Assembly (NCBI GenBank): GCA_032164245.1
Contig: JAVMKO010000001.1
Span: 288,369,041-288,433,040 of the forward strand
From: Sternotherus odoratus
Taxonomy: Eukaryota; Chordata; Testudines; Kinosternidae
Direction of reading: 5' to 3'
Length of the DNA stretch: 64,000 nucleotides
Positions within the stretch are counted from its first letter, which is position 1. The number at the start of each line of letters is the position of its first letter. Of the stretch, positions 1 to 9,580 are shown piece by piece. The notes beneath the pieces were generated by a model. That model did no database searches, was not told the DNA's origin, and saw nothing but the letters and a program-made list of their open reading frames with translations. A program made the translations under genes and the position numbers.

Positions 1-2137
1 CCACATGTGCTGAAATGTGTTTTATTTTGAAGGAAAATGACCTGGCACCTGTCTCGTCTGGACCAGACTCATAGCAGGTTGGTCTCTGCAGCAGACAATT
101 CTACTGCACTTTTCAACCTTGTTTTAAATGATCCAACAATGGAGCTTCCAGCTGTGTCCATAAGAAGTTCATGTTGCGGGATGGATAGCTGCATCTTTTT
201 TCCCTTTTCCACCCACTGCAGAGAGGAATCAGTGCAGATTTTTGTCCCCTGCAGGTTTGGCTCACTCCTACCTCTGACTTTCATTATTCAGAAGGCATCC
301 CATTTGTGTGGCAGTTTGAGCACCCGCTAGACTCATTTAGCACTGCGAGATGTACTTCAATGTTTGTTTCCTCCAAGCTTTTTTGGACAGAAATTGTCTA
401 TCCAGAGCTTGGAAAGAATCATTAAGCACCAGTGACCGGAGAGACTCATACAGTGCATCGTGTCTTTGTCATTACTGCTATTGATCAGAGCCATGGCAAA
501 AATGGACCAACAAATCTAAAAAATACCAGGCAAGAACAGAATAGATGGAGGCTGTTAAGTGACCTCCTGCTTGATTTGGGTTTAAAAGACAGATGACTGG
601 GAGCTGTCCTCAAAACATCATTTGGCTGTAGGAACAGTGGGGGAATTCTGTCCTGTATCTTCAGTTGCTTTACTGAGCTGAGGGAACAGTAAGATTCAGC
701 CCAGGCTGCTAAATGGACGCTGCAACAAGAATAAATCAAAATTGGTTAAAAAAAAATAATCTAATAAAGCACCTTTTCAGCTGTGACTTGTAAGTGTCAC
801 CATGATAAATGACAGTGCAATCCATTATGCAAAGCCAAGACTCTAAACAGGAAATTTCAGAATCTGATTTTCTGATTTACAGCGCGGGCCCCCGTCATAT
901 TTATAGCACGGCCGTCTGTTTCGATTCAATCGCAGCGTAAATGAAACCAGGGTCACAGATCTCAGCAATGTGGCTGGCTGTTCTTTAAACACCGAGGGGG
1001 CATAAACACACAGGACTAATAATGGAGCTAAGGACCGCTTGACTTGTTAACTGGTATTTAGTTTCTCCTCCTGTTTGGCAGTGAAGGGCTGTATCTTAGC
1101 ACTGTTGAACCTCGGTAAGATGCATACAAATTATGTTCATAACGGTGCACAATGTAACAGGCCCTGTGGTGAAATAAACTTTGGCCCTTGTTATCGTGAA
1201 ACACACAATCCACCATCCCCACATAGCATAGCAAGCCTCACAGGAACCAGTGTGTTAGCACTGGCCTGTTCGTTTTTGTTAGTGTTAATATTGTCCTTAT
1301 TCAGACTAAAAGATTTTCACCATTTCTTTTCTATTGTAGCTCGTAGTAAATATCTAACTATATTATTTTCCCAAGTTACAATAAATTTTTTACTGATTTT
1401 AAACAAAATAAAGCCAATGGACATTTAACTACAGGATATGTTTAACGAAAAGCCTCCAGGATTGGAGAGCGATTTTTTTAAAAGACACACTGTTTGCATT
1501 GTACAAAATGATCAGTTTCAAAATTTATGTCCTGTTTCAGAATGCCCCTCCCACTAAATGTACCTTGTTTAAGGAAGGTTATATGATGTCCTGATGGCTG
1601 TGATCTTATTTCCTATAGTGATATATTAAGCTGTATTATTTGAACTGAAAACAGTCTTAAACATTTTTTTGAAAAAGGTGGGGCTAGACAGCAAAATTAT
1701 CGTCTCATGTTTATAGCAATTTTTTAAAAGTTGTGCATATGACACAATGTTACATGGCTTAACTGTTAACCCCCATCCCAGAGGGGAATGGTATTTGGGC
1801 AGAGGAGCCCTGAAAACTCCCAAGTGAACACCAACTAAAACTGTTCTGGCAAAGAATAGGTCCAACTGCAGGGCGGTTTCAGTGATGTGACTGAAGTAAC
1901 AAAGCGAAGAATCACACTTTTCTATTAAAACAAATGAATCTGCTTATTTTGCATGAGGCCTTCTGAGTGCAGCTACAGTCTAGGAGGAGGACTTTGTATC
2001 AAAGCTGCAGCTGTAATACCAACACTGGAGCCTCTTGTCATTACGCTGTGTAATAATTTTCCTGAAGTCTGGAACTAATTTTTGAGGAATTTTTTTTCTC
2101 TCAACACTTTGTGTTTCTAACACTGTATTCTTGACTG

Positions 2138-2178
2138 TGTAAATACTACAAGGCTGTAAATACGTGCAAATGTAGATA
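2138..2178 (+). promoter_or_regulatory. Cluster of three Pumilio-type response elements
   Basis: TGTAAATA occurs at 2138-2145 and 2155-2162, and TGTAGATA at 2171-2178. All match the UGUANAUA consensus bound by PUM1/PUM2 in 3' UTRs and sit 50-90 bases before an AATAAA signal. Binding is inferred from motif only. Confidence 0.4.
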
Positions 2179-2226
2179 CCTTCTAGAAAAACAAACAGAA
2201 GTGACCGTGTGTAGCCTTCGGTGACA

Positions 2227-2232
2227 AATAAA
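2227..2232 (+). promoter_or_regulatory. Candidate polyadenylation signal AATAAA
   Basis: A canonical AATAAA is followed within 10-45 bases by T- and GT-rich sequence, as expected of a cleavage site near 2245-2260. It is the best-supported 3' end in the first 3 kb. Confidence 0.4.
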
Positions 2233-2260
2233 AGAATATTTTGTGTTTAGAGGGTTTTTA

Positions 2261-4276
2261 TTTTTGCCGTTGTGTAAAGGTTAACTCTAGGTCTCATCCC
2301 CCCTGAGTCACTTGGCTAATGAGCAGGGTAAGTCTCAGGAACAGAGTATGTAAGATGAGCTCAGTTCTAAAACTCTCTCCCCAAAGACACTGCTCCTTGT
2401 CTAAATGGATTTTGAGTGTGAAGTTTGTGAAGCAAAGAGGAATATACTCTCATGCCCTAACAGTGAATTCATAATCACCTGTCTTCATGGACGCTCATCC
2501 CAGACACCACCAAGACCAGGGCCTGGGAATCATAACGCATTCAGGCCTTGAGTGTTAGAGACAGTTGAGGCAGTTGACATTCAAACTTGGTTTTTTTTGT
2601 AAATTCTACTTGGTTCACTAAAAAAAGTGGAATAGTTTAGCATAAAACTCCTGCCTACTGGATTTAAGATTAACTGAAATAAGCCTGGTTTAAACAGCAT
2701 GCGAAGCATCCATAGATACAGACTTTTGCAGTGTTCAAACTAAATCAGTTTAAGCCTGACCACTGCAGCTTTCTTGTGTAGATAAGGTTTGGGTTCCATT
2801 CCTGCCTCTGCCACCAACACACTTAACATGTCTCTGCCTTTGTGTGGTGAAAAGATGTGCTAATCCCTACCTCCTGAGGAGAAGAGCCTGCGGGTATCTG
2901 GACTTGGGGGGGAGGAGACGGCCCCCTCTGGGAAGAAGGAATGTGGATGTCTGGGCTAGGGGGGGCCTCGTGGCTGGACTCTAGGGGAAGGGAGAGGGTG
3001 TATTGGGTGGAGGGGGGGCCACAACTGGGCTCTGCAGGGTGGTGGGGGAGCGAGCAGAGAAACAGGGCCTGGGTTGTCATAGAAGTGTCTTTCATTCTCT
3101 ACTCCTGGGGGGGATTTTTGTGTGTGTCTGTATTGTAACAGACATACTTGCTGTCAGGCATTTTGAAATAAATTCCCAAAATAATTGAGACTGGCGTGAT
3201 TATGTAGTGCTATTTTGATAAATAAAATTTACAGAATTTTAAAATAACGTGTGTGGAATTTTTAATTTTTTGACGTAGAATCTTTTAATTTTTGGCGCAG
3301 AACGCCCCCAGCTGCACCTCGGTGAAAGACACGGTTGGTGTATGTGTGCGTGAAATGGAAAGGACGGTTCTTTCCCCTTCATAACTTGTGTTCTCGTAAT
3401 TTATGAAGGTTTTATAAAGTTCTAAATGGGTTTTTTTATATTCATGTTACAGAATAAAATTCTATTTTTTTGGAACATCTGCTGGCTGGTGCTGAGCAGG
3501 TCTGAGCCCCACCAATTTCTTATTACTTCATTGTATCACAGAATGTATCACATCATTCTCAGACAATACTAATGGGTGCATTGCCAGTGTAATATTGGCT
3601 AAGAAAGCATTTTCCTACACACACACACACACCGCACTCACTGCAAGATTCATACCGGGTTGCAAAAGTGCAGGGCCAGGAAGCGCGCACACACGACTCC
3701 AGCACACTGCCAAAATGGTCTTTCAAAGCCTCCCTGAACCATAGTTCTGCCTTGAGCACTTCTTATAGCCCTTATGTTTGGCTATTCAAATTCAGCAGAC
3801 AGCTGCACCACTTCCACCGACCACCCCAGTAGAAATTTTTCTCCTTTTGACTCACAGCTATTATACAGGACACAGCAGGCAGCTACAACCATCCTCTATG
3901 TCCTGCCCATTGCCCAGACTCACAGGCCTGCATAGCAGGAGTCAATTAATGGCCCTGCACATGTGCATGATAGTGGTTCTTCCCAACTCCAGATTGATTC
4001 CCAACTGACCACTAGCAATTGGGCATTGCAAGTTTGCACAGTGCAGTCACCACTCACTCCTCAGCTGTCAGCGGTGCTCTCATTCTGCTGTCCCTGCGCT
4101 GAAGGGCTGGGGCAAGTTCGGCACACAGACTCAGGAATGTGGCATTGTGCATCCAAAAGTTCTGCAGCCGCTGCTCGTCATTGCAAACCTGCATTACAAT
4201 GTGATGCTGCCAGTCAGTGCTTGTTTCTCAAGCCCAGAACCATCGCTTCATCATCTCCAGCTGCTCCACGCCCACT
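2261..4276. other. Unassigned intergenic DNA
   Basis: I see no gene here. There is a G-rich stretch at about 2905-3115 and a short AC run at 3617-3632. Sequence from about 4000 appears to continue at 4897 beyond a solo LTR, so both sides may belong to one older repeat that I cannot name. Confidence 0.5.
3617..3632. repeat. Short AC microsatellite
   Basis: Eight consecutive AC units. It has no other notable structure. Confidence 0.8.
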
Positions 4277-4281
4277 ACCCC

Positions 4282-4896
4282 TGTAGTGGAAATATACCGA
4301 AAGACATTGTTATGAGGAGTCAGGAGTGGTATGCACAGTTACCCTTTTCGTGCCTAAATTTCTATTTTTTTGGTTAAGTAGGCCGCTGGCTTACTCTTGC
4401 CCGGGAAAGATTTTGTTTAAACACCTGCGTGTTCAGATAGCATGATTTTGGAATATTGGAGGAGTCTTTATCTAGTTAGGGTGGACAGCTGCTTTTTGCA
4501 AATCTAATGTGAAACTAGAAAGGAATTTATAAGCATTGATAAGAGTTGGGTACCTAAAAATCAAAACAGGCGTAATTAATGAGCTTGTTGATTGCAAATT
4601 CCCACGTAGCCTACGTGGGTTTTATGTTTAAATAAACCCCAAACTTTGGTTCAGTGAACTTCGACGCAGACCTGAGACCGGCGCTGGTGCTGTGTGTTGG
4701 CCTGGGGTCCCTCCGTCGTCGCCTGCCTGGAGTTCCCGCCGACTGAAAGGAGGAGTGTAAGATCACACCCTTGCTTAGTAGAACTGGCTTGCTTTTATCT
4801 TTTATTCGCCTGCTATGTAATAAATAGCCTAAATTCTTCCTCACTTGTGCGCTTATTGCCTCTGTATCCTACGAACCTTAATCAATTGACAATACA
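4282..4896 (+). mobile_element. Solo LTR 1 of an endogenous retrovirus-like element (615 bp)
   Basis: The element starts TGTAGTGG and ends AATACA, giving TGTA/TACA inverted ends. It is flanked by a perfect 5-bp target-site duplication ACCCC (4277-4281 and 4897-4901). An AATAAA lies in the middle (about 4631) in an arrangement compatible with U3-R-U5, so the LTR reads on the + strand. There is no internal viral coding sequence: homologous recombination between two LTRs would leave this structure. The family is not identified. Confidence 0.85.
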
Positions 4897-5300
4897 ACCC
4901 CCAACTTTGAATTGTTTCTTTCCATGGGCACCAAGGACGTGTCACATTCCCCAGGGCTCCTCTTGCGGCTCTACAATTACGGCCGTCTCATGCACTCTGT
5001 GCTTTCAAGGCGCATGACAACAGGGCAGAGCTGTACAAGCGCCATGCGTCTGTCAGAGATAGCGGACGGCAACGCGGGACGCCCGGGTTTGCAGGGATTT
5101 TTTGAAAAGAGGCATGAAGTATTATGGGCTGCAGATGAAATTATGGGATGGAGAACACGGCGTTATGACTCGTTTTGAGCCCATCAGGCATTGCAAAAAC
5201 TTCCCAGATCACCCTGAGCTGCGTGGTGGTGAGTTGCACAGTGGGATAGTGCTTCACGGTGCATCTGCATTGATCCAAGCGCCCCGGTGAGGACGCGCAT

Positions 5301-6150
5301 GGCTAATGCCAGGAGGGTGGTGTGCACATTCACAAGCAAAGGAATAACGGCAGCAGCTCTAAGTCAACAACTTAGGTTGACAGAATTTTATAGTGTAAAC
5401 ACGGCTTTAAACACCCAGGCTCCCTGTACCATGCATGGAGCAAGATAAACGCCTAAGAATGGGCATCACAAAACCCAGCACATGAAGCAGGAAGCCACTT
5501 ATGCTAGCCAATCGGACATGCTGGGGGATGGGGCAGGCTCCTCCCTCCACAGTGGCGAATCTCTCCTGGCCTTAGGCCTGACATGGTGTAGGCATCTTTC
5601 TCTGCTCCTTGAAGGCAGAGGAGGGATTTGACCACATGTCTCCCCCGGCCTGGATGAGTGAGTGCTCAATCCACTGGGTACAACGGGGACCCCGCCCCGG
5701 CCACCTCCTGCTTTGTGTTGGTCCCACTCCTGTAACCGTGCGCTGAGCAGGCCTACTGGGTCAGGCCCCTCAGACAAGCCAATGCCTAGTCTGAGAATCC
5801 CCCCCCCCCAGGTTTGGGCATGACCTAGGTGCCAGGCATCAGCAGGAAGGTGGCCTGGCGCATGACCACCAAGAGACCTGGGCACTGGGGGAGTTTTGAC
5901 GCTTACATCATGTTTACGACAGCTAAGTAAGGTGTTTGAGGACCTAAATTTTGGATTTAGGGGCCTAAACTGGCACTTGGGCACCTAAATCCCTTGGGGG
6001 AGCTGGGCCCTAGCTTCCATTGAATTCAGGTGCCTAAATAGCTTTGCAGCGCTAAACCTTAGTCACTCTGCCTCCAGTTCTCCATCTGGGATAATAACCC
6101 AGGGGGAACCTTGCCTGCCTCACAGGGTGCCGAGAGGGTTAACACAGTAA
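5301..6150. repeat. Diverged interspersed repeat sequence, family uncertain
   Basis: Phrases such as CCTAAATCCC and GGCACCTAAAT recur at about 5935-6055 and resemble widely dispersed turtle repeats. A 161-codon minus-strand ORF at 5499-5984 runs through it but has no recognisable domain, is proline/serine-biased, and is probably chance. Confidence 0.35.
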
Positions 6151-6154
6151 CATC

Positions 6155-6286
6155 GGTGAGGTGCTTGGGGGTCTATTTTTGTATTGTGACAGTGCCTAGG
6201 AGCGCTGGTCATGGACTACAACCCCTTTGTGCTCGGTGCTGTACAAACACAACACAGAATGAACCGATGGCTCCCTGCCCCCAAAC
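6155..6286 (+). repeat. Old sauropsid interspersed repeat (copy 1)
   Basis: This contains the block GCCTAGGAGCGCTGGTCATG followed by GTGCTGTACAAACACA. The same block, variously decayed, recurs near 39510, 59560, 60100 and 62685. A hAT element is inserted at its right end, and the repeat appears to resume after 6726. The class is unknown to me. Confidence 0.55.
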
Positions 6287-6294
6287 TACTAGGG

Positions 6295-6718
6295 CAGGGG
6301 TGGCCAACTATGGCTCCGGAGCCACATGCAGCGCTTCAGAAGTTAATATGCAGCTCCTTGCATAGGCACTGACGCTGGAGCTACAGGCGCCAACTTTCCA
6401 ATGTGCCGGGAGGTGCTCACTGCTCAACCCCTGGCTCTGCCACAGGTCCTGCCCCCACTCCACCCCTTCCCCTGAGCCTGCTGTGCCCTGCCTCTCCCCC
6501 CCCCCCCCCCCCGCCAAATCCTATTGCACACCCCAAAACAGCCGATCAGGAGGTACGCAGAGGGAGGGGGCTGGGCTGCTGGTGGGTGGACAACACTGCG
6601 AGTGGCAGGGGCGGGAGCTGCTGTGGGAGGTGGGGGCTGCTGACGTATCACTGTGGCGCTTTGGCAATGTACATTGGTAAATTCTGGCCCCTTCTCAGGC
6701 TCGAGTTGGCCACTCCTG
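6295..6718. mobile_element. Non-autonomous hAT element (424 bp)
   Basis: The ends are CAGGGGTGGCCAACT and AGTTGGCCACTCCTG, a near-perfect terminal inverted repeat of the hAT/Charlie type. The flanking 8-bp duplication is TACTAGGG (6287-6294) against TACTAAGG (6719-6726), with one mismatch. It is GC-rich inside, with a C homopolymer at about 6496-6512 that creates several spurious ORFs. No transposase is encoded. Confidence 0.85.
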
Positions 6719-7174
6719 TACTAAGGGTTTAGGAGACAGTTACGTAACTAAGATAGGAGTGTTCTGTCCTGTGCATCATTATCAACACTAAAGCTTCTGC
6801 AATTGGACCCTGTTTACTAGGTCTCTAGGGGACAGGCAAACCCAATTAGAATACAGTTCACTTTCCCACAGTGTGTACGATCACTGGGGGTCAAACCTTG
6901 ACTTAGTCACTCAGCTGAGCAGCCATGCCTCTGAATTTGCACAGGGCGAACCTCTGTGTAAAGTCAGTTTTACAATCATTTTCAGTGACCTTATTCAGCC
7001 GATGTGCTCCCTTTGCAAATTCAGAGGCACAGATGCTGACGTCAGTTACACAATCCGTGTTTGGATAGCGCTGGCACCCAGCAGCCTTACACAGCTTTGC
7101 TAACCTGCTCCAATGCCATCACATTGCAGTAAGTTAGCAGTACCGGTTTATTTATTTATAGTATAACGTTCAAG

Positions 7175-7290
7175 TTGACTCATAAGGCCAGAAGGGACTA
7201 TTATGATCATCTAGTCTGAGCTCTTGCGTTGCACAGGCCAGAGAACTTCCACAGATCATTCCTGCATCTAGCGTAATAATTCATGGTTGC
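7175..7290 (-). mobile_element. CR1-like LINE 3' end fragment
   Basis: The block AAGGCCAGAAGGGAC with ATCATCTAGTCTGA is a recurrent reverse-orientation CR1-type 3' end motif. The fragment is diverged and lacks coding sequence. Confidence 0.5.
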
Positions 7291-7535
7291 TATAATATAG
7301 AGGACTGGCAGCATTTTCAAGCATGCCTAAGTGACTGAGGACTCTTATGTCGGAATTTCAATTAGAGTCCATGAGACTTAGGCACTTTTGAAACGGGGAC
7401 TTTTGAAAATTTAACTCCATCTTTTCAGAAGAGAGAACAGTTCAATTTACAGACAAGGCCTGGTCTACACTTTGGGGGTCAGGGTGGGGGGCTGAGCTAA
7501 GTTGGTCTGAGTTACACAACTTCAGCTACAAAAAT

Positions 7536-7598
7536 AGGGGGTTGGACAAGATGACCTCCTGAGGTTCCTTCCAACCCTGATATTCTAGGATTCTATGA
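7536..7598 (+). mobile_element. CR1/SINE tail fragment
   Basis: GGTTGGACAAGATGACCTCC followed by CCAACCCTGATATTCT is the shared 3' tail of turtle CR1 and the tortoise SINE. It is 5'-truncated and lies inside the split MITE. Confidence 0.75.
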
Positions 7599-7775
7599 AA
7601 GGGTCATTGTCTTCATAAAGGCCTTTAATCAGGCCAGCTTTGTGTTCTGGGTCTACCACGGATAAACTTGTAACCATAGGAAAAACCAAATTGTAGGTTT
7701 TGAAGGACTAAAACACCAGAGCCCGAGGTTGGAGGAGGGGGGGGGGGGGATGACTTGGTAGACTTTCAAAAACAC

Positions 7776-7952
7776 GAGAGGGATAGCTCAGTGGTTTGAG
7801 CATTGGCCTGCTAAACCCAGGGTTGTGAGTTTAATACCTGAGGGGGCCATTTGGGGGCAGAAATCTCTCAGGGACAGTGAGATTGGTCCTGCTTTGAGCA
7901 GGGGGTTGGACTAGATGACTTCCTAAGGTCCCTTCCAACCCTGATATTCTAG
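7776..7952 (+). mobile_element. Tortoise Pol III/SINE (tRNA-Lys-derived, CR1 tail)
   Basis: The tRNA-like head has an A box around 7783-7800 (TAGCTCAGTGGTTTGAGCA) and a B-box-like segment near 7822-7840. A SINE body follows, then the CR1-type tail ending CCTGATATTCT. In cryptodires this family is mobilised by CR1 through the shared 3' end. The copy is full-length in layout but mutated in the B box (GAGTTTAATAC), so it is probably transcriptionally weak. It sits inside the MITE that ends at 8147. Confidence 0.9.
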
Positions 7953-8149
7953 TTCGACGTACTGAGAGCTACTTACCGCGGTGTCTTCACAGTGGTAGGT
8001 CGACGGTTGCCACCACTCCATCGACTCCACCTATGTTTCTCACTTTGACGGGAGAGCTCTCAGCAGTCGAATGAGTGTGTCTTTACAAGACACGATAAAT
8101 GGAGCCCTGCTCAATCAATCACTCCAGAGGTAAATGTAGACATGCCCTA

Positions 8150-8962
8150 AGCGACAGAGAATTCACCATCTTCCTTGGTGATTTGCGCCAATGATTAATT
8201 ACCCTTCCCATTACAAAGATGTGTGAGGATCTGGTCAGTTGGTTCAACCCATTATTCCAAAAATAAAAAAAACCCAACCAAAAAACAAGAATGGTCATTT
8301 GCAAAATACGTGTCTGAGTTTGGACATATCACAAAATTCAGCGGGTTTGGTTTGAGCCTGTCTCTCACATCATAACTTTGAGCTATGAACCTTGAGTTCA
8401 GAAAATGTTGTGTTACCTAAAGGGTTTTCGTGATACAAAAAAATTCTATGGTCAGCTCATTAGAGCCAACTGCCTTAGCGAAATGTTGTAAACGTGTGGG
8501 AGTGCACAGCCCCTTTGAGTTGTGCCTCTAACTGTAGGGCATGAAAGGGGTCACATGGCGCTAAGTTGCTATCTTCCAGCCAGGAGATGCTCATATTCTC
8601 CAGGATTTTTACATAACCACGTCTCATCAGCCCCAATCAGTCTGAGCTCGGACACCCTCCAGGCCTGAATTGAAAACTGGAGTGTGACAAGTCTGACAGA
8701 AAAGGCTCCTTAACGAGCAATTCCACTCCTCAGCCGTATGCAGATAGGCAAGGGGCAGGTTAACATCCCATGGCGGGTCATGGCTAAGCAAAGGATTATG
8801 GGAGTTTTGCAAGTGCTGTGATTAAGTTGCTCATGGTATTTCCTTTGTAAATCTACCTTCTTTACAGATAGCCCCTTTCAGTCTCTACCAGGTGCTTATT
8901 TTTACCCTTAAAAGAAAGGGAATTAATACAAAGTGAACTTACAGTTGGCAAATTCATAGAAG
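8150..8962. other. Unassigned intergenic DNA
   Basis: I see no gene, RNA or clear repeat. The short ORFs here show no domain features. Confidence 0.5.
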
Positions 8963-8964
8963 CA

Positions 8965-9212
8965 AGAGTGATACAATCACTTATACTTTGCCACTGTACT
9001 GCATCTTCTACCTGGAACAACACTTCCTCAACTCTCGTCCACTCACACCCCTTCTCTATCTATGCTACATTGATGACATCTTCATCATCTGGACCCATGG
9101 GAAAGAAACTCTGGAAGAATTCCACCATGACTTCAACAGCTTCCACCCCAACATCCACCTCAGTCTGGACCAGTCCACACAGGAAGTCCACTTCCTAGAC
9201 ACCACAGTGCAA
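8965..9212 (+). pseudogene. Penelope-like element reverse transcriptase fragment
   Basis: One frame (starting at 8988) encodes a run containing CYIDDIFIIWTHGKETLEEF and later EVHFLDTTVQ. This is the YxDD catalytic box and downstream conserved segment of PLE-type reverse transcriptases. About 75 codons remain; the fingers, the thumb and the GIY-YIG endonuclease are absent. The fragment stops at 9213, where an unrelated GC-rich repeat begins. CR1 or L2 is unlikely because their catalytic box reads FADD. It is a dead 5'- and 3'-truncated copy. Confidence 0.85.
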
Positions 9213-9580
9213 GCTGGTACGCCCCAGTACGGCATACCGGCAAGAGCTGGTACACTGTACCGGACTGGCTTCCCTGGGCATTTAAAGGACCTGGGGCTCC
9301 CAGCAGTGTCTGGATCCCAGAATCCTTTAAATTGCTGCCAGAGTCCCACTGCCAGAGCCCTGGGGTAGTGGTGGCAGCTGGGCCCTTCGGGGCTCCATCA
9401 GCGATTTAAAGGGTCCAAGGCTCTGCTGCAGTAGCAGCTGCTGGGAGCCCCTGGCCCTTTAAATCACTCCCAGAGCCCCACCGCTGTTACCCCAGGGCTC
9501 CGGCAGGAGTGATTTGAAGGGCCTGGGGCTCCCAGCTGACGCTACCACCCTTTAAATCGCCACCTGAGCCCTGCGAGATA
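9213..9580 (+). repeat. GC-rich repeat with GTACGCC start and TTTAAA blocks
   Basis: It begins with partly palindromic GGTACGCC/GTACGGCATACC motifs. It then shows four to five imperfect blocks alternating GGCATTTAAAGG or CCCTTTAAATC with CCCAGAGCCCC-like text, in both orientations. The same GTACGCC start recurs at 52508-52551. The family is unnamed here. The ORFs across it are chance. Confidence 0.6.

Larger units (their letters stand above)
1..2260 (+). other. Putative distal 3' UTR of an unidentified gene
   Basis: This is repeat-poor, AT-rich sequence without a convincing ORF. Its right end has the layout of a vertebrate polyadenylation region: three UGUANAUA-type motifs at 2138-2178, AATAAA at 2227-2232, and a T/GT-rich stretch at about 2235-2275. 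A second AATAAA lies at 1407-1412. Together these suggest the end of a + strand transcript whose coding exons lie left of the window. I cannot name the gene. A multi-CpG block at about 880-1150 adds to the impression of constraint. RNA-seq would decide; without it this could be ordinary intergenic DNA. Confidence 0.35.
7457..8147 (+). mobile_element. Harbinger-like MITE, split by later insertions
   Basis: The left end GGCCTGGTCTACAC (7457) and right end TGTAGACATGCCC (to 8147) match the ends of related elements at 13189-13457 and 43078-43364. The body is interrupted at about 7533-7952 by a CR1/SINE tail and a full tortoise SINE. It contains TAGGTCGAC blocks shared with the 43 kb copy. The flanking triplets CAA and TAA are compatible with a decayed 3-bp TSD. 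Confidence 0.6.

Noticed and set aside
5499..5984. 161-codon minus-strand ORF
   Set aside because: Low-complexity P/S/R-rich translation with a C run inside; no domain, start context or splice structure.
7779..7850. tRNA gene
   Set aside because: The tRNA-like head is followed by a SINE body and CR1 tail, and the B box is mutated; it is a SINE, not a functional tRNA.
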